From: Siphonodentalium dalli
Taxonomy: Eukaryota > Mollusca > Scaphopoda > Gadilida > Siphonodentaliidae
Assembly (NCBI GenBank): GCA_032622095.1
Contig: CP136068.1
Span: forward strand, 8,347,314-8,411,313
Length of the DNA stretch: 64,000 nucleotides
Direction: 5' to 3'
The translations under genes and the position numbers were made by a program. Shown piece after piece: positions 54,172 through 64,000 of this stretch (positions are counted from its first letter, which is position 1; each line of letters opens with the position of its first letter). Below the pieces are notes generated by a model. That model was not told the DNA's origin and made no database searches. It saw only the letters and a program-made list of their open reading frames with translations.

Positions 54172-57074
54172 TAGAGTAACGTAATTTATCACACGCATAT
54201 CTGCCACAGACAAATAGTGAACACCAGCTGTGACATATAAATTATACTTGTACCATATATTACCTAAAACAGCTACTACCACAAATTATTATGTGGTGTA
54301 AATAGTATTTAATCCATCTAATTCATACAACAAGTAATTACAATACAATAAACAGACGCGAAGTGGATTCGACGGCAAGCTACTAGTAGTATATTATAGG
54401 TATCGTTTCCGGTTAACATTTGACCGAGCCCCTAACGAGTGAACTTGATTTTAGTGCGATGTGTTTCTAAACAGAATAGGTTGACAGTTAGCGTGTATAT
54501 TTCCATGCGTAATTGGCCGTGCCGTAGGATTAGAAGTGATGGAGTAAATATGATTAAAAACGTACTCGGCATATGCGTTCTGGCCATCACGATGAAATAA
54601 ACTTGTCTTTGCAAGGGGACACCGCTTATATTTTAAAGTAGAAGGCAAATGCGTGCTTTGTTTATGGTAGAAGACAAGCATTTGCCTCGTTTGTGCCAGG
54701 TAGATGCCAATGGTGACTCCCGTTATGGTAACATTACATAGCGAGGATTTGTGGTCACTGGTTTCGGTGCGATCGTATGATTTATTCGTATTGGCAGTCG
54801 ACTGAACGTACTTATACTGCATACTAGCAATCTCTACTCCACTATCGTCATCTACGCTCGGAGAGATCATATTCCACTACTCCATTAGTTAAAAACCAGG
54901 GAATTTTTCGATGTTGTGACAGGAAATTATATAAGTGAACAACATTGCAAAAACAGTGCAGGTAATATAATTCTTAGTTAATATGTGTGCGGTAATAATG
55001 TATTTAAGGTCCCAAGCGCCAATATATTTTATATATGGCTATATAGTAGTATTGTCTTAAGGGCGTTACCATTTCTGACTATTGTTTTCTTTTGTCATTT
55101 TGTCGCGCATCAACTCACGTAGTGGTCTCGTTCAATATGTAAGTGTATGTGTGTCAATGCTCAGTTATATGGAATTAACGATTTGAGTGAGAATAACAAA
55201 GAAATATATAAAGTTGTCATTAGACATGATGTGAGATTAATGAGAATGTAATAATTCAGATACAAGAACATTTGAGGATGAGAAATTGTCGACTGGTGGA
55301 ATATCTGAATACATACAGATTTAGGAGAGCTGGCCTATCCTCTTGTCATGTTGATAGCAGCTATTCTCGGAAACGTTGATCTAATTGTGCGGTTTACCCA
55401 GATTTACCTGAAAAACAGTTCAAGGCAGCTCAAGCTCGACATGTAAACATATAAAGCATTATATTACATTACATTATTATATGTCGTGCGACCCACGCCA
55501 TGTATCGGTTACGTTTAAAATCGATTTGTCGGACAATCTACGTTACATCGTCATTTAGCTTGGATATAGAACTGCAGTATTGAGATGGGAGGAGATGACT
55601 AATAGGTACATCAGAAATTCACAAGTTCACCACCTCAGTATACAGAGTAAGCATTTCAAAGACGAGGCTCCAATTTCATGGACACCACTGTCAATCCAGA
55701 GATAAATCACATGAATCACTTTATATCACAGACTAATTTGAAATGTTCCAATATTCCATTGTCGGATACTATATTTCCATATCGGTGGCTGTTTCTGGGT
55801 ATATCATCCAGTTTAGTTTCGAGAATACTCCCAACACATCCACAGCGAACTCACCTCATGCACATTTTTCTGACTAAGAAAACGATTGCACAATTTGAGT
55901 TAAATTGTTCAGTCATAACATAACTGTTGTATACAGCAACTGGTTGCTGATCTTTTTTTCAGAATTCAGTAGAAAGTTTACTCACGTAATTGTTGAGTAC
56001 AATTTTAGTTAACGAGATTTTCAGTGTACCAAATTACACAGGTTTGAAGTTCAAATCAGTCATGTCGGTAATATTCCAAACACATTAGTTTACGGCGATC
56101 ACGAATTCACGATGAAAAACGACAATTCGTTAATGATAAATGTAGTGGGCTTTGCCAGCGTAATTTATTACTGGACGCAAGCCGTCTGAATGCATTGCAC
56201 TGAATGATTATGCCGGATAATTCAGCCAGAATGCATTGCTCTGAATAATACAAACTTAAACGAATAGGCAAATATCAGCAGAGTCAGATTTAGTCATACT
56301 CTGTGGAGTCACTGGCGTACATGCATAACATTTTGTCACCGTTGCATTTTGACGCACAATTTTAACTTAGATCATTTTCATGGCGCATACAACGCATAGA
56401 ACTGCGATGAACCATCGAAACTGTATGGGACCGTTGGATTACTACGGTCCGATGCCGTCAGTGTAGGACTCATAGCACCTTCGGTGGGTTTTCCTAATGG
56501 GTAACATAATTATGGGAATCATCGTGCTGTGATTCTAACGAGTCGCAATTATATACCAAATTTATTAACGAAGTTAACTTAATTCGATTCTATCCGAGCT
56601 TTAGCGAGGCTCGAAACGAATATAGTGGACGAGGGTAATACCAATATTTCTTATAGAATTGCGACGAATTTGAGATCCATTTTATTACATAATCACAACT
56701 TAGCATCGCGAAACGGCTGGGGTTAAAACAAATAATATTGATTCCCCTATCACAACCAAAGAGGAATTAAATACACCTTCAAGAAGAAATATAGCTACAT
56801 TTTGAATCTGTCTTTAAATGTTGACAAAATTGTTCAACCACCCTTATCACCCATCTTTATCTAACTTTCAACACTAGATATCAAAACACAAATCGAGCAT
56901 CATAATTATATTCCAGTTAACATACTAATAAAGTTCCGGCATTGACACCGACATCATTTTGCTAATATCTTACCACTCTGTACCTGCACATACGATATAT
57001 CATCTGGGTTGAACGATTTCGATAAGTGCCACCACATTGACGTAATCGGTCAACATTCACATTTGTGTTCATAT
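54172..57074. other. About 2.9 kb without supported genes; one unassigned ORF
   Basis: A minus-strand frame from ATG 54870 to 54451 (139 codons) is the longest outside mobile elements; it begins MISPSVDDDSGVEIASMQYK and has no recognised domain, signal peptide or membrane segment. It could be an exon of an unrelated gene or chance. The rest is featureless. Confidence 0.35.
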
Positions 57075-57262
57075 TGGACATATTTGATTCTGAAATAGGC
57101 CTAAAATGGACTTGTTATACTCATTATTTCTATGATCTGCGCAGGTCATAGTGAAAACATTATACAAAACATGCATCTGGTAAGTCGTGAGTTGGTTTAT
57201 TCGTTTTATTTTCAGAGCACAGTGAACGTATAACCGGTCAATATGAGTCGACAGTATAATAC
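57075..57262 (+). repeat. Dispersed repeat family E, copy 1 left part
   Basis: Matches 60640-60810 (TTTGATTCTGAAATA, CATAGTGAAAACA or CACAGTGAAAACA, CTGGTAAGTC-TGA, CAATGA-GTCGA). It resumes at about 57848 after the LINE fragment. Confidence 0.75.
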
Positions 57263-57850
57263 ATACCAAACTGAGAAACAATTGCGGTGACTTAAATCAT
57301 GACAAATTCGAAAACCACATAGCTCTTAGCCCATTGTGTGATTGTGGGAACGAAATCGAAGACGCCCACCATTACTTTTTATTATGCCCCCTATACCAGA
57401 CACAACGCGTACGGCTTTTAAACAGGCTTAGAACAAAATGTATCACTGCATACAATATCACCGACCCCCAAAAAGGTATACAAAACATTAGTAATAACAA
57501 AAACAAATTGATATTTGCAGAAGTTCATAAATATATAGCCGCTACAAACCGCTTTATTAATTAACACATTCACCACCTCTGGGTTCAACGCCATCATTTT
57601 AGTACCCCAAAGCTACTACTAAACTAACTAACACATATTTCCTATGTCAACAATCAGTAATCAATCCAAATGAACCCCCACATCGAACCTGGATCTGGTA
57701 ACACAAAAACAATTTAAACATATATATACCATCTTGTTGTTATAATAACGTGTGTAGTTGTATGGGGAGAGGGGCTAACTAAGTTGTATGACTTGTGCCA
57801 CAATCCCTATTGTACATTAATGATACAATAAAATATGTTCAAACTATATG
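57263..57850 (+). mobile_element. 5'-truncated LINE, C-terminal ORF2 fragment and 3' UTR
   Basis: An open frame from about 57265 to 57564 encodes the C-terminal tail of a non-LTR retrotransposon polyprotein: SPLCDCGNEIEDAHHYFLL, then CPLYQTQR, the Cys/His cluster (C-x-C ... H ... C) that follows the reverse transcriptase in many LINEs. A 3' UTR with GTATGGGGAGAGGGGC and ATACAATAAAATATG ends near 57850. ATGAGTCGA occurs on both sides (about 57243 and 57849), a plausible target duplication. Reverse transcriptase itself is missing, as expected for a 5'-truncated copy. The clade cannot be set from this tail alone. Confidence 0.75.
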
Positions 57851-57910
57851 AGTCGATACTGGGACTAAACTGACTCATTTCAGTTCGTTGTAGACTCAAA
57901 ATGAGGCGGC
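57848..57910 (+). repeat. Dispersed repeat family E, copy 1 right part
   Basis: ATGAGTCGATACTG-GACTAAA, CTCATTTCAGTTC-TTGTAGACTCAAAATG, matching 60795-60852. Confidence 0.75.
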
Positions 57911-59300
57911 CGTAAGCCCTTTATGAACCTAACACACATCTTATTATAAGTCCATACCGTGACAATTTTCAAGAGAACAGCTGGGTCGATGAACTCTGAA
58001 ATATGTTCAAGTATGATAATGAAGAGGTGGTTTTGCTTGACACGAGAAACTGGCATAATCAACCAAATATGAAGAGCCGAATACGTAAATTGGAGAGTGC
58101 TTCTTGTTGAAGAGATATCGATATTGGCGGCAGTGATATACGTACACGTGGTCAAAAACATTCTTTAATATTGAGATCGATATTTTTCACAAACTGTCGA
58201 TAAATTCCGAGCCGGAGTGCACTTGGGCCATTTGTATTGTCGAGCGGAAGTAGCAATAGGCCTGTGTACTCAATACCACAGCTAAACGTCAATTTTCTTC
58301 CACACAAGATTTTATTCGTATTTATTTCTATCAACGAGTCTACATGTAGATCAGACTGTTTGTTTTCAAATACCGACTTGAACGGAGATGGTTCGTTTGA
58401 TTTCACAACGTTAAATAGGGTTGGAGACAAAGTCGATATATCACTGTTGTATTATCAATACAGTGAATTGATATTATAGTAGGGTCAAGCAGAGTTTACT
58501 ACTTTCTACACTAAATTCATATTTGCTTGATGGGTAGTTATCCCTTATGAAATGTTCGGACTATAAGTTCAATAAACGACCATATGTCGTCTGATGATCT
58601 TATTATACGAACAATTCCCAACAATGAATATGATTCCTTCTGCACTTTATATTTGCTGCCGAATGCTCATAGTGCATGACCAACCCTCCAGATGAATAAT
58701 TCCGATGTACATGTTTATAACTGAGTGGTTCATATCTCTGGATTGTTTGTGGCATCTTTGATATTAGAGCATCGGCTTCAAAATGTTTACTCCTTAATGA
58801 GGTGATGAACTTATGACATTCTGATATACATATCGGTCATCCCATCCCATCCCAATGTTTCATTTATAGATTAAAACATCGTCGCATCAGTGCTATAATG
58901 TCGTAACCCACATTTTCAACTTTCCGAGAAAATGAAGGTTGAAGTTTTCAGACAATTCTCCTAATGTTTACAAAGCATGACGCATTGTTGTAATTATCCC
59001 ATTGAAAACTGACATTAGCTGTCCATTGAACCACATTTTTTTTTCTGTTTACTCATTCGATTTCTTTTAAAAGGCAATAACTTGTTCGTAGATACGACAT
59101 TCTGCGTACGCCAACGACGGTTGGTTTCCGTGCTATAAGAAAGTTGTGCTAATAAATACAGATTAAGCTAAATATGGTGGCAATCGCGTGTGTCGATGAA
59201 CTAAAAAGTGCCTATTCTACATTATGAATATTCACTCATGTGCATCATCATGCAGAAATTTGTGGAATAATCATAAAATTTAAATCACCAATTGATCATG
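57911..59300. other. About 1.4 kb without recognised features
   Basis: Overlapping frames at 58152-58480 on both strands have no supported homology. Confidence 0.4.
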
Positions 59301-59309
59301 TGACTAACA

Positions 59310-59590
59310 TGGAGATACGACCATATAGCACACATTTGAGAATTTACAAACATAACAAGAATTCAAGTGGACAACCTGAAGAATCCGATGTTCTGCTGTT
59401 GGACATACGACCTTATAGCACGAATAATTGTGAAGATCGCTGGAGATACGACATTTGTGTCACTGGTTTGTGAGAATATTTGCCATCCAATGCAAACACA
59501 GTTTGGCCCTTTGGATTGGATTTTTTCTCACGATTCCAATGATATCAAACACTCATTTCCCGCCAAAATGGAGTTACGACCTTATAGCAC
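59310..59590 (+). repeat. Three copies of a TACGACC-TATAGCAC motif
   Basis: TACGACCATATAGCAC at about 59315, TACGACCTTATAGCAC at about 59406 and at 59576, each after GAGA, GACA or GAGT. A related AGATACGAC lies near 59444. Purpose unknown. Confidence 0.6.
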
Positions 59591-60624
59591 TGATGCGACG
59601 ACATGTTGAAACGTGATCAAACTTATCAGAATGACCACCATTATAGATACAGTATTTTAAATTAAATTATTGACTATTGTTCCCAGAACTTTTAATCAAC
59701 GTGTTGACTAAATCCGAAAAAGATATCCTAATTTGTCATTTTTTTCTCAAACTCTCAATAAATTGTCACTGAACAATGTTTTCAGTGATGCCTTGTGTAA
59801 ACAGTCAAAGTAATCAAATATCTATGTTTATCTCAAAGGGAGATATTTTATGGACAGGTTACGAACATATTCCGAATTTCTCTACACAAAAGTAAAGTAC
59901 AAACAGCTCAACAAATTATCAGTCAACGTGAGTAGAGATTTTAGTCAACAATATTTTCAGAGCATAGCCCACGCTAATCGTTGCCACCCAAGTTTTCGGT
60001 GTTGAGTGGATTACGATGAACCACTCTGCCCCACCCCCCAACACAACACAACACAACACGGTGTTATGTGTTTTGCTTATCACACATTATTTACGTACCC
60101 TCGTGCACAACTATAGTGAATATGTGGTATTTGTATGGAAAATAGAGCCCTGAACACTCCTGCGAGGAATATGGCTGATTCCAGAAAAGCCCGTTTACCA
60201 AGATATTAATGGAGCTGGACATTCGGAGCCTTTGTTCAGCGTCGGAGGGGATGTGTCCCTGCGGCTAATGTGTGCATCATACTCATAACTTGAGAACAAC
60301 GTGGTCTTAGACAGAGCCTTTATTCAGCGACGGCCCATGTGTGAACTTCCCTCACATTTTGATCGTTAAATAACAAATAAACGGACATGGCTTATTTGCA
60401 CCAGACCAAATTTGTTTGAAATCGGTCTAGGCGTCTGGGGGGGGGGGGGGGGAATACGGACATTCATACATATACACACATACATATCCTACTATTATAT
60501 ATATATATAGCTATGACTATTTCAGTGGTAGAGTGTCTCAATTTGAAGGAGCAACGTAGACATATATATCAACATATCCTCGGGCAAATACGCACATAAT
60601 CGACATATTATATACACATAGGTT
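59591..60624. other. About 1 kb without genes; G16 run and ATATAT/CACATA microsatellite
   Basis: AACACAACACAAC patch near 60042, poly-G at 60437-60452, then CATACATATACACACATACATA and TATATATATATA. Confidence 0.6.
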
Positions 60625-60870
60625 CACACTGGTTAATTTGATTCTGAAATAAGCAGTAACGGACTCATATCCGTTAATCCGTTTTATGGCGCGGACCACA
60701 GTGAAAACACATTTTAAAGAGCATACACCTGGTAAGTCTTGAATTGGCGTATTTGTGTCATTGTCCGCACATAATGAACCTACAATGAAGTCGATTGTAA
60801 TCGATACTGTGACTAAAACGCTCTCATTTTCAGTTCATTATCGACTCAAAATGTGGCGATTCTAAGCAGA
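60625..60870 (+). repeat. Dispersed repeat family E, copy 2 (uninterrupted)
   Basis: Contiguous version of 57075-57262 plus 57848-57910, serving as empty site for the LINE insertion. Confidence 0.75.
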
Positions 60871-62223
60871 TTATCGACAAATTATATTATAAGCAGATAA
60901 TGTGCGGATTATGGGGAGAACAGGCGCAACACGCGTTTGGCATTAAATAAAGTAACGCTGCTATAATGTATAAGCTACGATACATTTACTAAATGGCGGC
61001 TTAATTACAGTACGACCCTCTGATTATCATTATTGGGCCACCCACAAGATTGCAGTGATGAACGTTGGATACTTAGGTTTTTTTGTCATTTGCCGCAACA
61101 GCGAAACACCGCTCTTGATGTTTAGAGTGCACCAGCAAAAGCTATTCAATTTTCCGACGTATGTCTTCGTTATAGGAACAATGCACATCCGTCAGCGTCA
61201 CAATATTGCTTCTTACTTAGGCATCGACTTCGACGAATGAGTACTTCCTTCGAAGAGCTATTCGAAGTGCTTCGCCAACGCAGCTTTCACTAATCAATGG
61301 ACATCGCAAACTCCGAGGACGATGCCTTTTCTAAAACCATACACAAAGACCCTCTATCGACTGTCGAGTATTTGGAGATTTGGAACCGGGAACCCTCTTA
61401 AAGTTATGTGAAACACTCCTGTAGGGTGTTCATATGGAAGTGGAAAGTAATCTTGCTCAAAGTAGTTGTTTTTACAACGGGTATATTTAAATTGACACAC
61501 ACTCACCGTCATTGTTATATATTAACCAAATGTAGTCACTCTTGGTGGCGAAATCGTTTGCCTTAGTTTATTGCCGATAGTTGCGTCCCGAATCGAGAAG
61601 TAAATATTTGCAATTGCTCGTAGTTCAGGCGATGTTACCTACGTAGTAGTACGGTCGGTTTGCTTGAGATTTTCGGCGACGTTATTAGAATGCTACATTC
61701 CTCCAGTTGGCATAGCGCCTGAATTCTAACTTATCAGTTTCATGTACCTGAACAAGTCAAAAATACGCCTTTGAGTCTCGCGAATTGTAGAATATTACGT
61801 GGTTACAGAATAAAAGCACGTTTAAGATAATTAACTAGATGTAGCTAGCAAACCCCAGTACGACAATCAGTAATGCTGAGAACATATACTGTTCCCGTGT
61901 AATTCGCCTACAATTATACGGCTATGATACATTAGATGAGAGCTAATCGATCACATCGGTATTGAGGCTTATCATATTTTAGGCAACATATCTATCCTCA
62001 TCCTTTAATGATTGTATGATGTCTAGGTCAGGGATGGGGGTTGACGGAAGGGTGCTAAAATTAATAAAGCCATATTCGTAACCTAACATTTAATCAATCT
62101 TCGTGGAGAGCATTGGAAACATGGTGGACGAAAGTCCCCACCAGATGGTCTGATATCTCACGGCGACTTGGTATCAATACCACAAATATAATCCAATTAG
62201 ATTATACCCTCACTTTCCCGACA

Positions 62224-62226
<3 letters not shown>
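60871..62226. other. About 1.35 kb without supported genes
   Basis: A plus-strand frame of 61 codons (61055-61240) continues in the same frame past one stop to about 61410, which might be a decayed coding sequence, but no domain is recognisable. Confidence 0.35.

Positions 62227-62265
<39 letters not shown>
62227..62265. repeat. (TC)n microsatellite
   Basis: About 18 TC units, followed by degenerate CTCCCTCCCTC. Confidence 0.95.
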
Positions 62266-62266
<1 letters not shown>

Positions 62267-63036
62267 CCTCACTCGCCCTTGTCTTTCTCTATATCTCTTC
62301 TTCGCTCTCTCATTCTCACCATCCCTCTGCCTTTCAAGTCACTAACATTACCGTTGTTATAATGATTCCGTTAATTCCCGTCGGACCCCTTTCTCCACTT
62401 AATGGATAGTGGCGTGAAACAAAAAGGGGGCAAACTTAAAGGATTACACCAGTGATTTTCTCAGTCATTATCAATGCCCGCTAATCCACTGAGCACTTTG
62501 CCGAAAAAAAACATTAGTGATAAGCCGCCCGTAACTGAAGTTTTGCCGATTCATGCGATTGAATATTTCATTATAGATTATGCAGTCTGATTCGTTAATC
62601 ATCATTCGTGTGACGTCACATGATGGACTACTAGCGACACGCATTGTCAACCTCGAAATGTTACCTACTGATTGCTTATACAGAAATGTCTGGACCATCG
62701 GAGCTGAAAATGTGTACATATGGGAAATTTTACCCGGGGAATCTTATTACATATGTCCCGTTGACATCAGATGGCTTAAACGGGCAATGTTAAATTAGAT
62801 GATCAACTATATGCTCAAACTGGTTGCAATTTGCTCGGTGAAAATTGGAACACGGGAACAATTGACCCGTATACAGTGTCATGAGATAGATGCCGTTGAC
62901 CTGATCAGGGAGTGGCATGGACTATGCACATCTTCGCATGTTACATAATAATGGCTGAGAATAAAACATTGCATACTTACCATTGACTTCAGATGACTTG
63001 AAGGTTATAAGAACAGTAAACAGCGTTTGTTATCAG
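62266..63036. other. About 770 bp, no supported gene
   Basis: On the minus strand a consensus donor (AATG/GTAAGTATG) at about 62981 follows a short hydrophobic frame (TLFTVLITF) that reaches the MITE edge; it might be a signal-peptide exon cut by the MITE, but too short to call. Confidence 0.3.
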
Positions 63037-63040
63037 TTAA

Positions 63041-63431
63041 CCCTTTACCCAAACAGAACGGCCCTGTGCCAATGCATTCTCTTATATATGCGAGTCGACC
63101 ATAGGTCGCCTCGCATATATAAGAGAATGCATTGGCTTAATACATTAAAAATTATAAAATTGTTAAAGAATGTAAGAAAAAATGGTAAAAAGTGTTAAAA
63201 AAAGATTTGTTTAGGCCAATGCATTCTCTTATATATGCGAGGCGACCTATGGTCGACTCGCATATATAAGAGAATGCATTGGCACAGGGCATAACTGTAA
63301 CTATCACAATGTGGTCAAGAGCCGGTTCCAATGATATCCATATTTGTATGGTTCTATTGAGACAGACCGAAGATATTTTAGGCTGTTGAAGCTTTATTTG
63401 GCCGGTTTTGGCCGGTTTGTTGGGTAAAGGG
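63041..63431. mobile_element. 391-bp piggyBac-type MITE
   Basis: Ends CCCTTTACCCAA and TTGGGTAAAGGG are perfect inverted repeats, with TTAA outside both (63037-63040, 63432-63435). CCC-first ends plus TTAA duplication are the piggyBac signature. It carries the double-palindrome insert at 63061-63290 and encodes nothing. Confidence 0.88.
63061..63290. repeat. Double-palindrome unit: two 69-bp perfect hairpins in inverted arrangement
   Basis: The whole unit begins GCCCTGTGCCAATGC and ends GCATTGGCACAGGGC. Each arm (63068-63136, 63215-63283) is itself a palindrome: GCCAATGCATTCTCTTATAT, then TGCGAG, a CGACC-ATA-GGTCG centre, and the mirror image. The spacer is A/T-rich. Confidence 0.92.
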
Positions 63432-63435
63432 TTAA

Positions 63436-63837
63436 GAAGTCATGTGGGGAGATTGATTGTCGTTTTTTAAATAACAGTCTAACACTTCTATCATTATTCT
63501 ATTTACGACCTGTATAAACACGACGCGACATACATGTAACCTCTGACTCAAACTCTTCCTATCATGCAACTGTGTTACCACCAATTCCCCACATGTCTTC
63601 TAAACTGACATTAAACGCTCAGTATTGATCATATAATTTATTATTCTCATTTAAGTCACATGAGGTCAAAGGTACAAATAAGTAATTAATGTGTTATTCT
63701 CAGTCAGTATGCCCATATCACATGACATGCCCATTGTCACGTGACCCACCAGTACCAATTGTTCTACACAAGGAACGTTCTTTAATGTTCATTTGACCCG
63801 CCATATCAAATCCAGTCGGAAGTCGGGATTTGTTTTA
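63436..63837. other. About 400 bp between palindrome copies, nothing recognised
   Basis: No gene or repeat supported. Confidence 0.4.
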
Positions 63838-64000
63838 CCCTGTGCCAATGCATTCTCTTGTATATGCGAGTCGATCATAGGTCGCCTCGCATATATAAGA
63901 GAAAGCATTGGCCTAACAATTTTTTACAATTTTAATAATTTGTTCTTGTATTCTTTAACAATTTTATAATTTCACCCATACAGAGCCCCAGACAAACATG
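63838..64000. repeat. Second copy of the palindromic arm, inverted, cut by the window end
   Basis: CCCTGTGCCAATGCATTCTC and a 69-bp palindrome (63844-63912; two mismatches in the stem) followed by the reverse complement of the first unit's spacer (TTCTTTAACAATTTTATAAT). The second arm is not reached before sequence AATTTCACCC, so it is truncated or continues outside. Confidence 0.8.

Noticed and set aside
58152-58480. EF-hand-like loop (NTDLNGDGSFDF) on the plus strand
   Set aside because: The last coordinating Glu is missing, only one loop is present and the frame has no supporting context; likely coincidence.

Overview
The window looks like a mobile-element-rich, AT-rich piece of a marine invertebrate animal genome. 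The evidence is spliced secreted-lectin exons with GT/AG borders and phase-1 junctions, a Polinton/Maverick (adintovirus-like) DNA element, a Ty3-type LTR retrotransposon, a LINE tail, a tRNA-derived SINE and many TIR/MITE elements. I cannot name the species or safely choose a phylum from sequence alone. Host protein-coding sequence is sparse.

Layout. (1) 1-5657: right-hand part of a Polinton, read left to right: integrase C-terminus with chromodomain, small membrane protein, penton-like minor capsid protein, small basic protein, major capsid protein (two stops and a frameshift), Zn-motif protein, adenain-like protease (two early stops), an unknown ORF, then a terminal repeat with a GC-rich hairpin. 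Polymerase and packaging ATPase would lie left of the window. A second terminus of the same family, inverted and truncated, is at 45145-45700. (2) 5658-12300 and 13290-17880: dispersed repeats, with a 950-bp TTAA-flanked foldback element at 8863-9812. (3) Three paralogous first exons on the minus strand (12684-12933, 29566-29809, 50050-50299) encode a signal peptide plus a PAN/apple-like Cys module. The third joins in frame with 44732-44932 and 42061-42275 to make a complete PAN plus C-type-lectin gene of about 221 residues. A Thr-rich phase-1 linker exon at 21445-21519 fits the second paralogue. (4) 17885-20935 and 21897-23843: two large non-autonomous TIR elements, the second enclosing a related smaller one. 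(5) 30586-31840: a roughly 360-bp-period degenerate array carrying AAGATGGC motifs. (6) 32331-39053: a young LTR retrotransposon (LTRs differ at about 4 positions) with gag, pol, a clear -1 frameshift signal at the gag end and a deletion joining the integrase directly to the 3' LTR. (7) 50775-54171: a 3.4-kb TA-flanked composite element holding palindromic repeats, a MITE and a SINE. (8) 57263-57850: LINE 3' end inserted in a dispersed repeat. (9) 63041-63431: a piggyBac-type TTAA MITE carrying a pair of perfect-palindrome arms; a second copy of the arm lies at 63838.

How the parts work together: the Polinton and LTR element genes form two self-contained but damaged mobile genomes. The lectin exons are the only clear host genes. 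They share a conserved promoter-proximal block, with a CRE-type TGACGTCA in two of the three paralogues. Several insertions can be proved from interrupted versus uninterrupted repeat copies inside the same window.
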